From an uncultured Bacteroidales bacterium (GTDB lineage: Bacteria > Bacteroidota > Bacteroidia > Bacteroidales > Muribaculaceae): 52,302 nucleotides of DNA. Shown here piece after piece: positions 32,315 through 41,234 of the stretch. The stretch lies in contig CACZHT010000027.1 in the NCBI GenBank assembly GCA_902781045.1, positions 1 through 52,302 of the forward strand, in the 5' to 3' direction. The first letter of the stretch is position 1. The number at the start of each line of letters is the position of its first letter. The notes under the pieces are model-generated. The model had not been told where the DNA came from and did no database searches. It saw only the letters and a list, made by a program, of their open reading frames with translations. The position numbers and the translations under genes are program-made.

Positions 32315-33763
32315 ATGGCATATGAAAGCATTATAGGTCGCAATGAAGAAATCAAGAAACTTGAACGGTTTTTGAGGTCTTCAAAGTCAGAGTTTGTGGC
32401 CATCTATGGCCGCCGCCGCGTGGGCAAGTCTTACCTTGTAGAGGAAGTGTATAAGAATAAAATTACTTTCCGCGCCATCGGTTCATTTATCAAGGCCAAC
32501 GACGAAATATCGTATAAGCAAACACAGCTTGACCATTTCTACGAGAGTTTGCTGGATTGCGGCATGGCCGATGACACACCACGGCCCACTAACTGGCGTG
32601 AGGCCTTCAGATTGCTCCGAAGGCACCTTGAGGGTGTCCGCACCAAACGCCGCGTCATATTTCTTGACGAACTACCCTGGCTTGCTGGTCCCCAGTCATC
32701 GGAGATGATTGCTGAACTGGGCTATTTCTGGAATTCATGGGCCGACCGCCAACGCAACATCGTACTAGTCGTATGCGGTTCTGCCACTAGCTGGATGCTT
32801 GACAATGTTATACGCGATTATGGCGGACTTTATGGCCGACTCACGGGCACCATCCGCTTGCTACCTTTCACACTAAAAGAGTGTGAAACATATTTCAAGA
32901 GCCACGGATTTCATCTGTCACGTTACGAAATAGCTGTGGCGTACATGGCTTTTGGAGGCATACCCTATTATCTTGACAGATTGGACAACGAGAAAACGCT
33001 ATCGGAGAACATCGATGATTTCTTTTTCAAAGACGAGAAAATCAATCAAGAGTTCAGGGATGTATATACAGGGCTGTATGCTACGTCGGAGCGTTACTTG
33101 AATATCGTTAAAGCTCTTGGGGCTAAGTTCTACGGCATGACACGCAAGGAGTTGGCCAGTGCTGTGGGAATAGAACTCGGTGGCACGTTCAGCAAAATCC
33201 TTGACAACCTTCACGAATCTGGCATCACCCGAGAGTATCCCCGTTATGGCAAGGAACGCGTGGAAACGGTATATCAGCTGAAGGACTTCTTCTCTATGTT
33301 CTATTTGCATTTCATCAATGGCAAGGGTACTGACGCAGGAAATTGGCGAACCTTGCAACGCACCCCCACATTCTATTCATGGGCCGGTAACACCTTTGAA
33401 ATGCTCTGCATCGAACATCTGCCGCAGATGAAGGAAAAGCTGCGCATCGCCACCATCAACCGCAACTATTGCTGGAAAGGCGCAGCTCCAGATGGGGACA
33501 TATCCCAGATCGACCTTGTTCTGGAGTGGAAAGGAGAGCGCACCGATTATCTCTGTGAGATGAAGTTCAGCGAGCATGAGTACACCATTGACCGACAGTA
33601 CGAGAAAGAACTGGGCGCAAAAATCTATGCATTCCTCAATAGTAAGCAGCACACAAAGACACATTCCATTCAGCTGGTGATGGTGACAACCCAGGGTGTA
33701 AAAGCTAACGAACACGCCAAGGACGTCAACCAGCAAATCACGTTGGACGATTTGTTCCTATAA
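32315..33763 (+). CDS. AAA ATPase with C-terminal DUF234-like nuclease-fold domain (copy 2)
   Basis: 482 residues from the ATG at 32315, chosen for the -7 box upstream and the conserved 'ESIIGRNEEIKKLERFL' start. Walker A 'YGRRRVGKSY' (31-40), Walker B 'RVIFLDELPWLAG', sensor-like 'VCGSATSWMLDNV', then a winged-helix-like stretch ('MTRKELASAVGIELGGTFSK'). The C-terminal nuclease-like signature is 'ISQIDLVLEWKGER...LCEMKFS' (D...ExK). The domain order is identical to the protein at 4970-6394, but the sequences differ enough that this is not a recent duplication. Function unknown; defence or mobile-element association is plausible. Confidence 0.8.
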   Translation: MAYESIIGRNEEIKKLERFLRSSKSEFVAIYGRRRVGKSYLVEEVYKNKITFRAIGSFIKANDEISYKQTQLDHFYESLLDCGMADDTPRPTNWREAFRLLRRHLEGVRTKRRVIFLDELPWLAGPQSSEMIAELGYFWNSWADRQRNIVLVVCGSATSWMLDNVIRDYGGLYGRLTGTIRLLPFTLKECETYFKSHGFHLSRYEIAVAYMAFGGIPYYLDRLDNEKTLSENIDDFFFKDEKINQEFRDVYTGLYATSERYLNIVKALGAKFYGMTRKELASAVGIELGGTFSKILDNLHESGITREYPRYGKERVETVYQLKDFFSMFYLHFINGKGTDAGNWRTLQRTPTFYSWAGNTFEMLCIEHLPQMKEKLRIATINRNYCWKGAAPDGDISQIDLVLEWKGERTDYLCEMKFSEHEYTIDRQYEKELGAKIYAFLNSKQHTKTHSIQLVMVTTQGVKANEHAKDVNQQITLDDLFL

Positions 33764-33814
33764 AGGTGGTATTTTCAAGACAGAAATAATTAAAAGATCG
33801 CAAAGCAGAATATT

Positions 33815-33946
33815 ATGAACTTACAGGCAAGTTTAAAAGGAAGGCTTAGAAATACAACATTACCAAAAACAAGCGTTTTGTTTCCTTTGTTTGAGGCTGT
33901 AGTCAATTCTATTCATTCAATAGATGAAAAAATGAAAAAATTATAA
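33815..33946 (+). pseudogene. N-terminal fragment of a GHKL (HSP90-like) ATPase
   Basis: 43 codons: 'LQASLKGRLRNTTLPKTSVL' then 'FPLFEAVVNSIHSIDEKMKK', with the N-box pattern FEAVVNSIHS of a Bergerat-fold ATPase, then two stops. No G1 or G2 box follows. It looks like the stump of a second defence-type ATPase gene. Confidence 0.65.
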
Positions 33947-34141
33947 TCGAGAAATGATTCCATGAATAATAACAAATTTCTGAGAATAAATCTGCTGATT
34001 AAAAGAGTGTATTCAGACTACAAAGGTAGGCAAATTTTCAGAATCGGACTCATACATAAATGTGAAAACACCTTTGATTGATCATTGTCTATAGACTTTA
34101 AGTTTGGCAATCGTTCAAATAAGTCGCCAAAAAGACGTCAA

Positions 34142-34188
34142 ATTTCGAATAAAAGAAAAGCCAACCATTTGAAAAACAAATGATTGGC
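34142..34188 (-). terminator. Terminator downstream of tRNA-Leu
   Basis: On the minus strand GCCAATCATTTG (34188-34177) pairs with CAAATGGTTGGC (34171-34160), with one G-T type mismatch, around five T residues, followed by TTTTCTTTTATT. Confidence 0.85.
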
Positions 34189-34199
34189 ACCTTGCTTTG

Positions 34200-34283
34200 T
34201 ACCCAGAGCCGGGGTCGAACCGGCACGGGTGTTACCCCATTGGTGTTTGAGACCAACGCGTCTACCGATTCCGCCATCTGGGC
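34200..34283 (-). tRNA. tRNA-Leu, anticodon CAA
   Basis: 84 bases with a complete cloverleaf: acceptor GCCCAGA/TCTGGGT, D arm with GGTAGACGC, anticodon stem TTGGT/ACCAA closing the loop CTCAAAC (anticodon CAA, reading UUG), a long variable arm (TGGGGTAACACCC) typical of leucine tRNA, and T arm GCCGGTTCGACCCCGGC. The 3' CCA is not encoded. The gene lies at the boundary between the accessory region and core genes. Confidence 0.95.
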
Positions 34284-34505
34284 TCGAAAAGCGGCGCAAA
34301 ATTACTACTTTCGTTTGAGAAATTAAAATCAAACCATGAAAATCGCCTGTTTTTTGACATTTTTTGTGTTTTTGACCGCTGGTTGTATCTTTTCAGCGAC
34401 AGGTTACAGCGAGCCTGGGGCGGGGTTCGCAACGAGCAAGTTTTGATACTTTTATATAATTATTGCTGTATCGAAACCCCACCCCTGGCCCCTCCCCTTT
34501 GAGAA

Positions 34506-34675
34506 CAGGCCGCTGAAAAAGTACAGGCAAATAATTGATTTGTTCCACGATGGTTATATTCAAAACTAGATTTGCATAAATTATCTGCAGATTTCGTGAT
34601 ATTTCAAATTATATCCTAGAAAAATTCGCGTTTTATTCGCGTAATTCGCGGTTTATTACTTTTTCAGCGGCCTGG
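34506..34675 (+). mobile_element. MITE-like element, complete copy with target duplication
   Basis: 170 bases. The left end CAGGCCGCTGAAAAAGTA and the right end TACTTTTTCAGCGGCCTG are perfect 18-base inverted repeats. GAGAA flanks it on both sides (34501-34505 and 34676-34680), a 5-base target duplication. Removing the element and one GAGAA restores a continuous CCCCTCCCCTTT-GAGAA-GGGGAGGGG palindromic repeat. No coding capacity; mobilisation must be in trans. Confidence 0.85.
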
Positions 34676-34798
34676 AGAAAGGGGAGGGGAAACGCGGAAT
34701 CGTTGAACAGATTACCGCTGGTTAGCGTTTTTTCCAAAATTTGGCTGCGCCTCAGCAAAAAAGCAAGCTATTTGCGTTCGGCTTGCGCAAATTTTGAG

Positions 34799-34806
34799 TA
34801 CTTTTG
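34799..34806 (+). promoter_or_regulatory. -7 box of the tcdA-like gene
   Basis: TACTTTTG, 8 bases before the ATG at 34815. The nearest upstream TTTG (34771-34774) is 24 bases away, slightly long. Confidence 0.5.
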
Positions 34807-34814
34807 CAGGACAA

Positions 34815-35552
34815 ATGGATATGACAAACCAATCACTGTTTCAACGCACCGAGATGCTGCTGGGCAGCGAGGCGATGCGCCGCCTGGCCGAGAGCCGCGT
34901 GGCCGTCTTCGGCGTGGGCGGCGTGGGCGGCTATGCCGTCGAGGTGCTGGCCCGTAGCGGCGTGGGCGCCATCGACATCTATGACAACGACACGGTGGCC
35001 TGCTCGAACATCAACCGCCAGGTCATCGCACTGACCAGCAATGTGGGGCGGCTCAAGGTGGAGGTTGCCGCCGAGCGCATCGCCGCCATCAACCCCGCAT
35101 GCCGCGTCACGCCGCACGCCATGTTCTACCTGCCGTCGAATGCCGACGAGGTCGACCTCACGCAGTATGACTATGTGATCGACTGCATCGACACTGTCGC
35201 CGCCAAGATGGAGCTTATCCACCGCTGCACACGCCTGGGGGTGAGGCTCATCTGCTCGATGGGCGCGGCCTACAAGGTCGACCCCACTGCCTGGCGGGTG
35301 GGCGACATCACCCGCACCATCAACGACCCGCTGGCCCGCACGCTACGCAAGCGTCTGCGCCGCGAGGGCATCAACCACTTCCTGTGCGTCTACAGCACCG
35401 AGCTGCCGCGACAGGTCGAGCAGCCCGAGGTCGAGCCAGGGCAGAAGCGTCCGCCAGCCAGCAATGCCTGGGTGCCCGCAGCAGCCGGCCTGGTGCTGGG
35501 CGGCGAGGTGGTGATGACGCTAGCCGGGCAGAAAATATGTTATAAAACATAA
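34815..35552 (+). CDS. tcdA: tRNA threonylcarbamoyladenosine dehydratase (ThiF/E1-like)
   Basis: 245 residues from the ATG at 34815; an ATG seven codons earlier overlaps the -7 box. TcdA uses ATP to cyclise t6A at position 37 of tRNAs to ct6A. The adenylation fold shows 'VAVFGVGGVGGYAVEVLARSGVGAIDIYDNDTV' style glycine motif, then 'SNINRQVIAL', 'DYVIDCIDTVAAKMELI' and 'LICSMGAAYKVDPT'. 'THFL'-like 'INHFLCVYSTELPR' near the C-terminus is typical of the TcdA branch rather than ThiF or MoeB, which would have zinc-binding CxxC pairs absent here. Confidence 0.9.
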   Translation: MDMTNQSLFQRTEMLLGSEAMRRLAESRVAVFGVGGVGGYAVEVLARSGVGAIDIYDNDTVACSNINRQVIALTSNVGRLKVEVAAERIAAINPACRVTPHAMFYLPSNADEVDLTQYDYVIDCIDTVAAKMELIHRCTRLGVRLICSMGAAYKVDPTAWRVGDITRTINDPLARTLRKRLRREGINHFLCVYSTELPRQVEQPEVEPGQKRPPASNAWVPAAAGLVLGGEVVMTLAGQKICYKT

Positions 35553-35557
35553 AATAT

Positions 35558-35588
35558 TTTGCCATGTCACGGCTTTGCAGTAATTTTG
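35558..35588 (+). promoter_or_regulatory. Promoter for pckA
   Basis: TTTG at 35558-35561, a 19-base spacer and TAATTTTG at 35581-35588. The leader before 35636 is about 40 bases. Confidence 0.8.
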
Positions 35589-35635
35589 CAGTCTGAAAAA
35601 TACAGAACATTCAAAACTCTAAACAAGATAAAAAA

Positions 35636-37255
35636 ATGGCAAGATTTGACAAGGCCGTTCTGGCCGAAAAGTATGGCATCACCGGTGTGACCGAGGTGCT
35701 CTACAACCCCTCTTACGAGGTTCTGTTCAACGAGGAGACCAAGCCCGGTCTCGAGGGTTATGACCGTGGTGTCGAGACCGAACTCGGTGCCATCAACGTG
35801 ATGACCGGTGTGTTCACAGGCCGCTCGCCCAAGGACAAATTCATCGTCATGGATGACCAGTCGCGCGACACCGTGTGGTGGACCAGCGAGAACTACAAGA
35901 ACGACAACAAGCCCGCCTCGATTGAGACCTGGAACGCTCTGAAAGAGCTGGCACAGAAGGAGCTCTCGGGCAAGAAGCTCTATGTGGTGGACGGCTTCTG
36001 CGGCACCCACAAGGACACCCGCATGAAGGTGCGTTTCATCATGGAGGTGGCTTGGCAGGCACACTTTGTGACCAACATGTTCATCCGCCCGCAGAACGAG
36101 GCCGAGTTTGACCAGGAGCCCGACTTCGTGGTCTACAACGCCAGCAAGGCCAAGGTCGAGAACTACAAGGAGCTGGGTCTGAACAGCGACACCGCCGTGG
36201 TGTTCAACGTCACCAGCAAGGAGCAGATCATCATCAACACCTGGTATGGTGGTGAGATGAAGAAGGGCCTGTTCTCGATGATGAACTACTTCTTGCCGCT
36301 CAAGGGCATCGCCGCCATGCACTGCAGCGCCAACACCGACATGAATGGCGAGAACACCGCCATCTTCTTCGGTCTGTCGGGCACCGGCAAGACCACACTG
36401 AGCACCGACCCCAAGCGCAAGCTCATCGGCGACGACGAGCACGGCTGGGACGACGAGGGCGTGTTCAACTTCGAGGGCGGCTGCTATGCCAAGGTCATCA
36501 ACCTCGACGCCGAGGCCGAGCCTGACATCTACAACGCCATCCGCCGCGACGCGCTGCTCGAGAATGTCACCGTCGACGAGAAGACCGGCAAGATCGACTT
36601 CGCCGACAAGAGCGTCACCGAGAACACCCGCGTGAGCTACCCCATCTATCACATCAAGAACATCCAGCGCCCCTACAGCCACGGCCCCGCCGCCAAGCAG
36701 GTGATCTTCCTCAGTGCCGACGCCTTCGGCGTGCTGCCCCCGGTGTCGATTCTCGACAGCGAGCAGACCAAGTACTACTTCCTGAGCGGCTTCACCGCCA
36801 AGCTGGCCGGCACCGAGCGCGGCATCACCGAGCCCACCCCGACCTTCAGCGCATGCTTCGGCCAGGCCTTCCTCGAGTTGCATCCCACCAAGTATGCCGA
36901 GGAGCTGGTCAAGCGCATGGAGAAGAGCGGCGCTAAGGCCTATCTGGTCAACACCGGCTGGAACGGCACCGGCAAGCGCATCTCGATTCGCGACACCCGC
37001 GGCATCATCGACGCCATCCTCAACCACAGCATCGACAAGGCTCCGACCAAGGTCATCCCGTTCTTCAACTTTGTCGTACCCACCCAGCTCGAGGGTGTTG
37101 ACACCGGCATCCTTGACCCGCGCGACACCTACGCCGATCCCGCACAGTGGGAGGAGAAGGCCCGCGACCTAGCCAGCCGCTTCATCAAGAACTTTGTCAA
37201 GTATGAGGACAACCCCGCCGGCAAGGCCCTGGTAGCCGCCGGCCCGCAGCTCTGA
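35636..37255 (+). CDS. pckA: Phosphoenolpyruvate carboxykinase (ATP)
   Basis: 539 residues, full length. The enzyme interconverts oxaloacetate and PEP with ATP/ADP; in gut Bacteroidetes it often runs toward oxaloacetate to fix CO2 for succinate formation. P-loop (kinase-1a) '[13 protein letters not shown]' is near 241-253, kinase-2 '[20 protein letters not shown]' follows, and the oxaloacetate-binding '[11 protein letters not shown]' is near residue 60. '[13 protein letters not shown]' near 440 is also conserved. Strong biased codon use (many GCC, GGC, AAG) fits high expression. It has its own promoter and terminator. Confidence 0.97.
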   Translation: MARFDKAVLAEKYGITGVTEVLYNPSYEVLFNEETKPGLEGYDRGVETELGAINVMTGVFTGRSPKDKFIVMDDQSRDTVWWTSENYKNDNKPASIETWNALKELAQKELSGKKLYVVDGFCGTHKDTRMKVRFIMEVAWQAHFVTNMFIRPQNEAEFDQEPDFVVYNASKAKVENYKELGLNSDTAVVFNVTSKEQIIINTWYGGEMKKGLFSMMNYFLPLKGIAAMHCSANTDMNGENTAIFFGLSGTGKTTLSTDPKRKLIGDDEHGWDDEGVFNFEGGCYAKVINLDAEAEPDIYNAIRRDALLENVTVDEKTGKIDFADKSVTENTRVSYPIYHIKNIQRPYSHGPAAKQVIFLSADAFGVLPPVSILDSEQTKYYFLSGFTAKLAGTERGITEPTPTFSACFGQAFLELHPTKYAEELVKRMEKSGAKAYLVNTGWNGTGKRISIRDTRGIIDAILNHSIDKAPTKVIPFFNFVVPTQLEGVDTGILDPRDTYADPAQWEEKARDLASRFIKNFVKYEDNPAGKALVAAGPQL

Positions 37256-37299
37256 TGCTTGCCTAGCCATTGCACACGGTTCTGAGCCGTGAATGCCAA

Positions 37300-37331
37300 A
37301 TCGCTACATGGAACAGCCTCCATGTAGCGAT
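37300..37331 (+). terminator. pckA terminator
   Basis: ATCGCTACATGGA (37300-37312) pairs perfectly with TCCATGTAGCGAT (37319-37331) around a 6-base loop, followed by a T run. Confidence 0.92.
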
Positions 37332-37332
37332 T

Positions 37333-37362
37333 TTTGTGTTCCAATTAATTGTAGTACCTTTG
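37333..37362 (+). promoter_or_regulatory. Promoter of the acyltransferase operon, overlapping the pckA terminator tail
   Basis: TTTG at 37333-37336 is the end of the terminator T run; an 18-base spacer leads to TACCTTTG at 37355-37362. The GTG start codon at 37367 is only 4 bases further. Confidence 0.7.
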
Positions 37363-37366
37363 CGGT

Positions 37367-38329
37367 GTGAAAGCTAAACAGATACTCACTCGGGCGCTGT
37401 ATGGCGCACTATATGGGACGTGGTACTTGCTGTCGCTGTTGCCCATGTGGGTGCACTATGCGCTGGCCGACGTGCTCTATGTCATCGTGGCTCACATTCT
37501 GCGCTATCGCCGCCGCGTCATCGACAAGAACCTCAAGAACGCGTTCCCCGAGCTGGACGATGCCGAGCGCCGACGCATCAAGCACCGCTACTACCACTTC
37601 TTCTGCGACTATATTGCCGAGACCGTCAAGTTTGCCACCATGAGCCACGAGAACATCAGTCGGCGCATGGTGTTCAAGGGCACAGAACAGGTGATTGACA
37701 TCCTCAAGAGCGGACAGAGCGTGGCACTGATGCTGGGACACTATGGCAACTGGGAGATGGTCACCGCCATCCGTCGGCCCATGGGCAACCTGGACTGCGG
37801 CTGGGGGCACATCTACCACCCGCTGGAGAACGAGGTGATGGATCGCCTGTTTCTCACCTTCCGCAACCGCATGGGCAGCGAGTCCATCCCCATGCGCGAG
37901 ACGCTGCGATGGCTCTTGAAGCACCAGCAGGAGGGCCGCCCCACCCTGGTGGGATACATCAGCGACCAGGTGCCCCTGTGGCAGAACATACACCACTGGG
38001 TCACGTTCTTCAACCAGGAGACACCCGTGTTCACCGGTGTCGAGCGCATTGCACGCAAGCTGGGCCAGGCAGTAGTCTATGTGGACATGCGCTGTGTCAG
38101 ACGCGGACACTACGAGGCACAGCTGCAGCTCATCACCCGCGACCCCAACTCGCTGCCCCCGATGGCCATCACCGACGAGTATTACCGCCGCATGGAGGCC
38201 ACCATACGCCGCGCACCGCAATACTGGCTGTGGAGCCACAACCGCTGGAAGCGCACCCGTGAGGAGTTTGACCGCCGCTTTGAGGTCAAGAACGGCCGTG
38301 TGGTCGAACGCAAACAAGCTGAATCATGA
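37367..38329 (+). CDS. LpxL/HtrB-family lipid A acyltransferase
   Basis: 320 residues with a GTG start. Bacterial members add a secondary acyl chain to lipid A at the inner membrane. A hydrophobic N-terminal segment ('ALYGTWYLLSLLPMWVHYALADVLYVIVAHIL') anchors the protein. The catalytic HX4E motif is 'MLGHYGNWEM', and 'GYISDQVP' and 'FTGVERIARKLGQAVVYVDM' are family blocks. The start is set by the frame and by homology of the first hydrophobic segment; the next Met (residue 27) would cut it. It overlaps the LtaS-like gene by 4 bases (ATGA), so the two envelope proteins are coupled. Confidence 0.88.
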   Translation: MKAKQILTRALYGALYGTWYLLSLLPMWVHYALADVLYVIVAHILRYRRRVIDKNLKNAFPELDDAERRRIKHRYYHFFCDYIAETVKFATMSHENISRRMVFKGTEQVIDILKSGQSVALMLGHYGNWEMVTAIRRPMGNLDCGWGHIYHPLENEVMDRLFLTFRNRMGSESIPMRETLRWLLKHQQEGRPTLVGYISDQVPLWQNIHHWVTFFNQETPVFTGVERIARKLGQAVVYVDMRCVRRGHYEAQLQLITRDPNSLPPMAITDEYYRRMEATIRRAPQYWLWSHNRWKRTREEFDRRFEVKNGRVVERKQAES

Positions 38330-40281
38330 AACGCATCTCATCGACACTGATGGCGCCCATCTGGGCCGTGGTGGTCAACTTGGCCCTGGTCTACGTCACC
38401 TATGCGGTGGCGCGGCTGGCCTTTCTGGGCCTCAACTGGCAACTGCTATCACCGGCCCTGCAGGGCAATGTGGGCGACCTGGTGATGGGCAGTCTGATGT
38501 TTGACACATCGGCCATCATCTACACCAACATCCTGTGGATTGTGCTCATGCTGCTGCCGCTGCACCTCAAGGAGACGGCGACCTATCACCGCGTGCTGCG
38601 ATGGCTCTTTGTGGTGGTCAACGGCCTGGCATTTGCCATCAACGTGGCCGACGGGGTCTACTTCCCCTTCACCATGCGGCGCACCACCAGCACAGTGCTG
38701 GGCGAGTTCAGTCACGAGGGCAACCTGGCGGGCATCATCCTGGGCGAGACCGCACGGCACTGGTACCTGGTGCTGCTGGCCGCGGTGGTCATCGCCGCGC
38801 TGTGGTGGCTCTATCGTCAACCCCGCCTGGACCGTCACAGGCTCAATTGGCTCAAATATGACCTGACGATGCTGGCCGCACTGCTAGTGGCCGCACCACT
38901 GTGCGTGGCAGGCATGCGCGGCGGCTTCACCACCGCCGTGCGCCCCATCACCGTGAGCAACGCCAACCAGTATGTCGCACGCCCCATGGACGCCGCCCTG
39001 GTGCTCAACACACCCTTCTCGCTGCTGCGCACCATCGGCAAGGATGTGTTCCGCGTTCCCAACTACTACAACGACCAGGCACAACTCGAAGCCATCTATT
39101 CGCCCATACACCAGCCCAACGATTCAGTCCCATTCAACAAGAAGAATGTGGTGGTGCTGATTGTCGAGAGCTTCGGCCGCGAATACATCGGAGCCTATAA
39201 CCACGACCTAGAAGACGGCTACAAAGGCTATACTCCACACATCGACTCGCTCATCGGCAAGAGCCTGACGTTCACCCACACCTATTGCAACGGCCGCAAG
39301 AGCATCGACGGCATGCCGTCCATCCTGTCGAGCATACCGATGTTTGTCGAGCCGTTCTTCCTCACACCGGCATCAATGAATCATGTGAGCGGCATCGCGC
39401 GGCTGCTGGGTGACGAGGGCTATGAGACAGCCTTCTTCCACGGTGCCCAGAACGGCAGCATGGGCTTCCAGGCCTTTGCCCGCAGCACGGGATTCCAGCA
39501 CTACTATGGCCGCACCGAGTTTAACCAGGACTCGCGCTTCGGCGGCGACCGCGACTTCGACGGCACCTGGGCCATCTGGGACGAGCCGTTCCTGCAATTC
39601 TATTGCGCCAAAATCAGCGAGATGCAAGAGCCGTTTATGACCGCCGTGTTCACCGCCTCGTCGCATCACCCCTTTGTCATCCCCCAGGAGTACAAAGACA
39701 TCTTCCCTGAGGGGCCGTTGCCTATACACAAGTGCATCCGCTACACCGACATGGCGCTGGGCCGTTTCTTTGAGCAAGCCAGCCGCCAGCCGTGGTTCAA
39801 AAACACCATCTTTGTGCTCACCAGCGACCATACCAACATGAGCGACCATGCCGAGTATCAGACCGACTTGGGTGGATTTGCCTCGCCCATCATCATCTAT
39901 GACCCCAGCGGTGAGTTGATTCAACCTGGCATGGAAAATAAGGTGGCGCAACAAATCGACATCCTGCCCACACTCATGTCGCTGCTGGGCTATCCCAAAC
40001 CCTACATCGCCTTCGGTAAAGATGTGCTCAACACACCTGCCCCGCAGACCTGGGCAGTGAACTACCTCAACGGCATCTACCAACTGGTGCAAGGCGGCTG
40101 GATATTGCAGTTTGACGGCAACAAGACCACCGGGTTCTATCGCCTGGACGACCGCTTGATGAAGCAGAACTTGATGGGCACAGCACCCGAGCAACAAGCA
40201 CAGATGGAACAATTCCTGAAGGCCATCATCCAGCAGTACATGCAGCGCATGACCCACGACCAGTTAGTAATTAAGAATTAA
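38326..40281 (+). CDS. LtaS-like sulfatase-fold membrane phosphotransferase
   Basis: 651 residues. About five N-terminal membrane helices (1-190) precede a periplasmic sulfatase/alkaline-phosphatase-fold domain. Metal and nucleophile motifs are 'VVVLIVESFGREYIGAY', 'YCNGRKSIDGMPSILSSIP' (nucleophile likely the Ser of RKS in the place of LtaS Thr), 'FTASSHHPFVIP' and 'IFVLTSDHTNMSDHAEY'. In Gram-negative bacteria such enzymes add phosphoglycerol or phosphoethanolamine to glycans or lipid A. The coupling to an LpxL-type gene points to lipid A or another surface glycolipid. The exact donor is unknown. Confidence 0.87.
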   Translation: MKRISSTLMAPIWAVVVNLALVYVTYAVARLAFLGLNWQLLSPALQGNVGDLVMGSLMFDTSAIIYTNILWIVLMLLPLHLKETATYHRVLRWLFVVVNGLAFAINVADGVYFPFTMRRTTSTVLGEFSHEGNLAGIILGETARHWYLVLLAAVVIAALWWLYRQPRLDRHRLNWLKYDLTMLAALLVAAPLCVAGMRGGFTTAVRPITVSNANQYVARPMDAALVLNTPFSLLRTIGKDVFRVPNYYNDQAQLEAIYSPIHQPNDSVPFNKKNVVVLIVESFGREYIGAYNHDLEDGYKGYTPHIDSLIGKSLTFTHTYCNGRKSIDGMPSILSSIPMFVEPFFLTPASMNHVSGIARLLGDEGYETAFFHGAQNGSMGFQAFARSTGFQHYYGRTEFNQDSRFGGDRDFDGTWAIWDEPFLQFYCAKISEMQEPFMTAVFTASSHHPFVIPQEYKDIFPEGPLPIHKCIRYTDMALGRFFEQASRQPWFKNTIFVLTSDHTNMSDHAEYQTDLGGFASPIIIYDPSGELIQPGMENKVAQQIDILPTLMSLLGYPKPYIAFGKDVLNTPAPQTWAVNYLNGIYQLVQGGWILQFDGNKTTGFYRLDDRLMKQNLMGTAPEQQAQMEQFLKAIIQQYMQRMTHDQLVIKN

Positions 40282-40283
40282 GT

Positions 40284-40775
40284 ATGAACCATTTAGATTT
40301 CAAACCCGAAGCCAGCGTCGACGTGGACGAGCGCGGCGAGCGCGGGCGCAACAACTTCCTGACCGGGCTGAACTGCGCCCAGAGCGTGATGGCGGCGTTT
40401 GCCGACCTGTTTCCTGACGCCGACCTCGACACTGCCATGCGCATGGCGGCCTCGTTTGGCGGTGGCATGGGCCGACTGCGGCTCACCTGCGGAGCCGTCT
40501 CGGGCCTGGCAATGTTGGCCGGCCTGGAATGCGGAGCCGCCACTGGCGACCTGGATGCCCGCGCACGCAACTATGCCCTGGTGCAACAGCTGGCCGCCGA
40601 GTTCAAGGCTGAGAACGACTCGCTCATCTGTGCCGAACTGCTGGGCCTGCGCAGCGGCCAGATTGACCCTCCTCGCCCCAGCGAACGCACCGCCGACTAC
40701 TACCGTTCACGCCCCTGCCCAGTGCTCATAGCTTGTGCCTGCCGCATCTACGCCCGCCACCTGAATAGTTTATAG
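40284..40775 (+). CDS. C_GCAxxG_C_C family redox-type protein
   Basis: 163 residues. The defining cysteine pattern is seen in 'GLNCAQSVMAAFADLF', 'FGGGMGRLRLTCGAVSGLAM', 'LICAELLGL' and 'CPVLIACACRIY'. The family is thought to bind iron-sulphur clusters or act in redox chemistry, but no activity is established. It starts 2 bases after the LtaS-like stop and so ends the three-gene operon; why a cytosolic cysteine-rich protein is paired with envelope enzymes is not evident. Confidence 0.85.
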   Translation: MNHLDFKPEASVDVDERGERGRNNFLTGLNCAQSVMAAFADLFPDADLDTAMRMAASFGGGMGRLRLTCGAVSGLAMLAGLECGAATGDLDARARNYALVQQLAAEFKAENDSLICAELLGLRSGQIDPPRPSERTADYYRSRPCPVLIACACRIYARHLNSL

Positions 40776-40852
40776 TTTATAGTTTATAATTAACAGTTAA
40801 CAGTTCCAGGTTTTTGGTCAGTATTTATTCAGCGATGGGTTCCAGCGACCCT

Positions 40853-40879
40853 CCCCTCCCCTTTGTCAAAGGGGAGGGG
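40853..40879. repeat. 27-base GC palindrome
   Basis: CCCCTCCCCTTTG and CAAAGGGGAGGGG with a single central T, followed by GGGGGTGGGGTTT. The same unit in the opposite orientation recurs at 41193-41238. Confidence 0.85.
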
Positions 40880-40937
40880 CTGGGGGTGGGGTTTCCCTCA
40901 GCCAGACGTGCATCCTCAAGCTCCCCTCCCCTTTGGC

Positions 40938-41115
40938 GAGGCCGCTGAAAAAGTACAGGCAAATAATTGATTTGCTTCACGATGGTTATATTCAAACCTA
41001 GATTTGAATAAATTAACTGCAAATTTTGTGATATTTCTTGCGCCCGTTCGGTTGCGAGCTAAAGGTTCGCGTTTTATTCGCGTAATTCGCGGTTTTTTGC
41101 TTTTTCAGCGGCCTC
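40938..41115 (+). mobile_element. MITE-like element, second complete copy
   Basis: 178 bases. GAGGCCGCTGAAAAAG at the left and CTTTTTCAGCGGCCTC at the right are perfect 16-base inverted repeats. TTGGC flanks both ends (40933-40937 and 41116-41120), a 5-base target duplication. It shares most of the interior with the copy at 34506 but has the extra GCCCGTTCGGTTGCGAGC segment and lacks an AT-rich stretch. Confidence 0.85.
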
Positions 41116-41207
41116 TTGGCATAGGGGAAAGGCTGGGAGTGGGGTTTGTAACAAGCAAGGTTTGACACATTCTTATAATTATTGCTGCATCCAAACCCCA
41201 CCCCTAA

Positions 41208-41234
41208 CCCCTCCCCTTTGGGAAAGGGGAGGGG
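41208..41234. repeat. GC palindrome, second copy
   Basis: CCCCTCCCCTTT-GGG-AAAGGGGAGGGG. It is preceded by AAACCCCACCCCTAA and followed by AAACACGGAATCGCTGAAC, the same neighbours seen at the MITE insertion at 34506. Confidence 0.85.

Larger units (their letters stand above)
34284..34814. other. Intergenic repeat region with a complete MITE-like element
   Basis: 531 bases without a gene. About 34400-34500 is a compound repeat shared with 41110-41220, ending in CCCCTCCCCTTT. A complete MITE-like element interrupts it at 34506-34675. The promoter of the tcdA-like gene lies at the right edge. Confidence 0.8.

Noticed and set aside
20002..34283. Integrative element between polA and tRNA-Leu
   Set aside because: No integrase, relaxase or direct repeat of the tRNA 3' end could be found, so attachment sites cannot be supported.
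34138..34332. Minus-strand open frame of 64 codons
   Set aside because: It is the translation of the tRNA-Leu gene and its flanks, a well-known artefact.
35567..37027. 486-codon open frame antisense to pckA
   Set aside because: It is a shadow caused by the strong codon bias of pckA; the composition is low-complexity and no family is recognisable.
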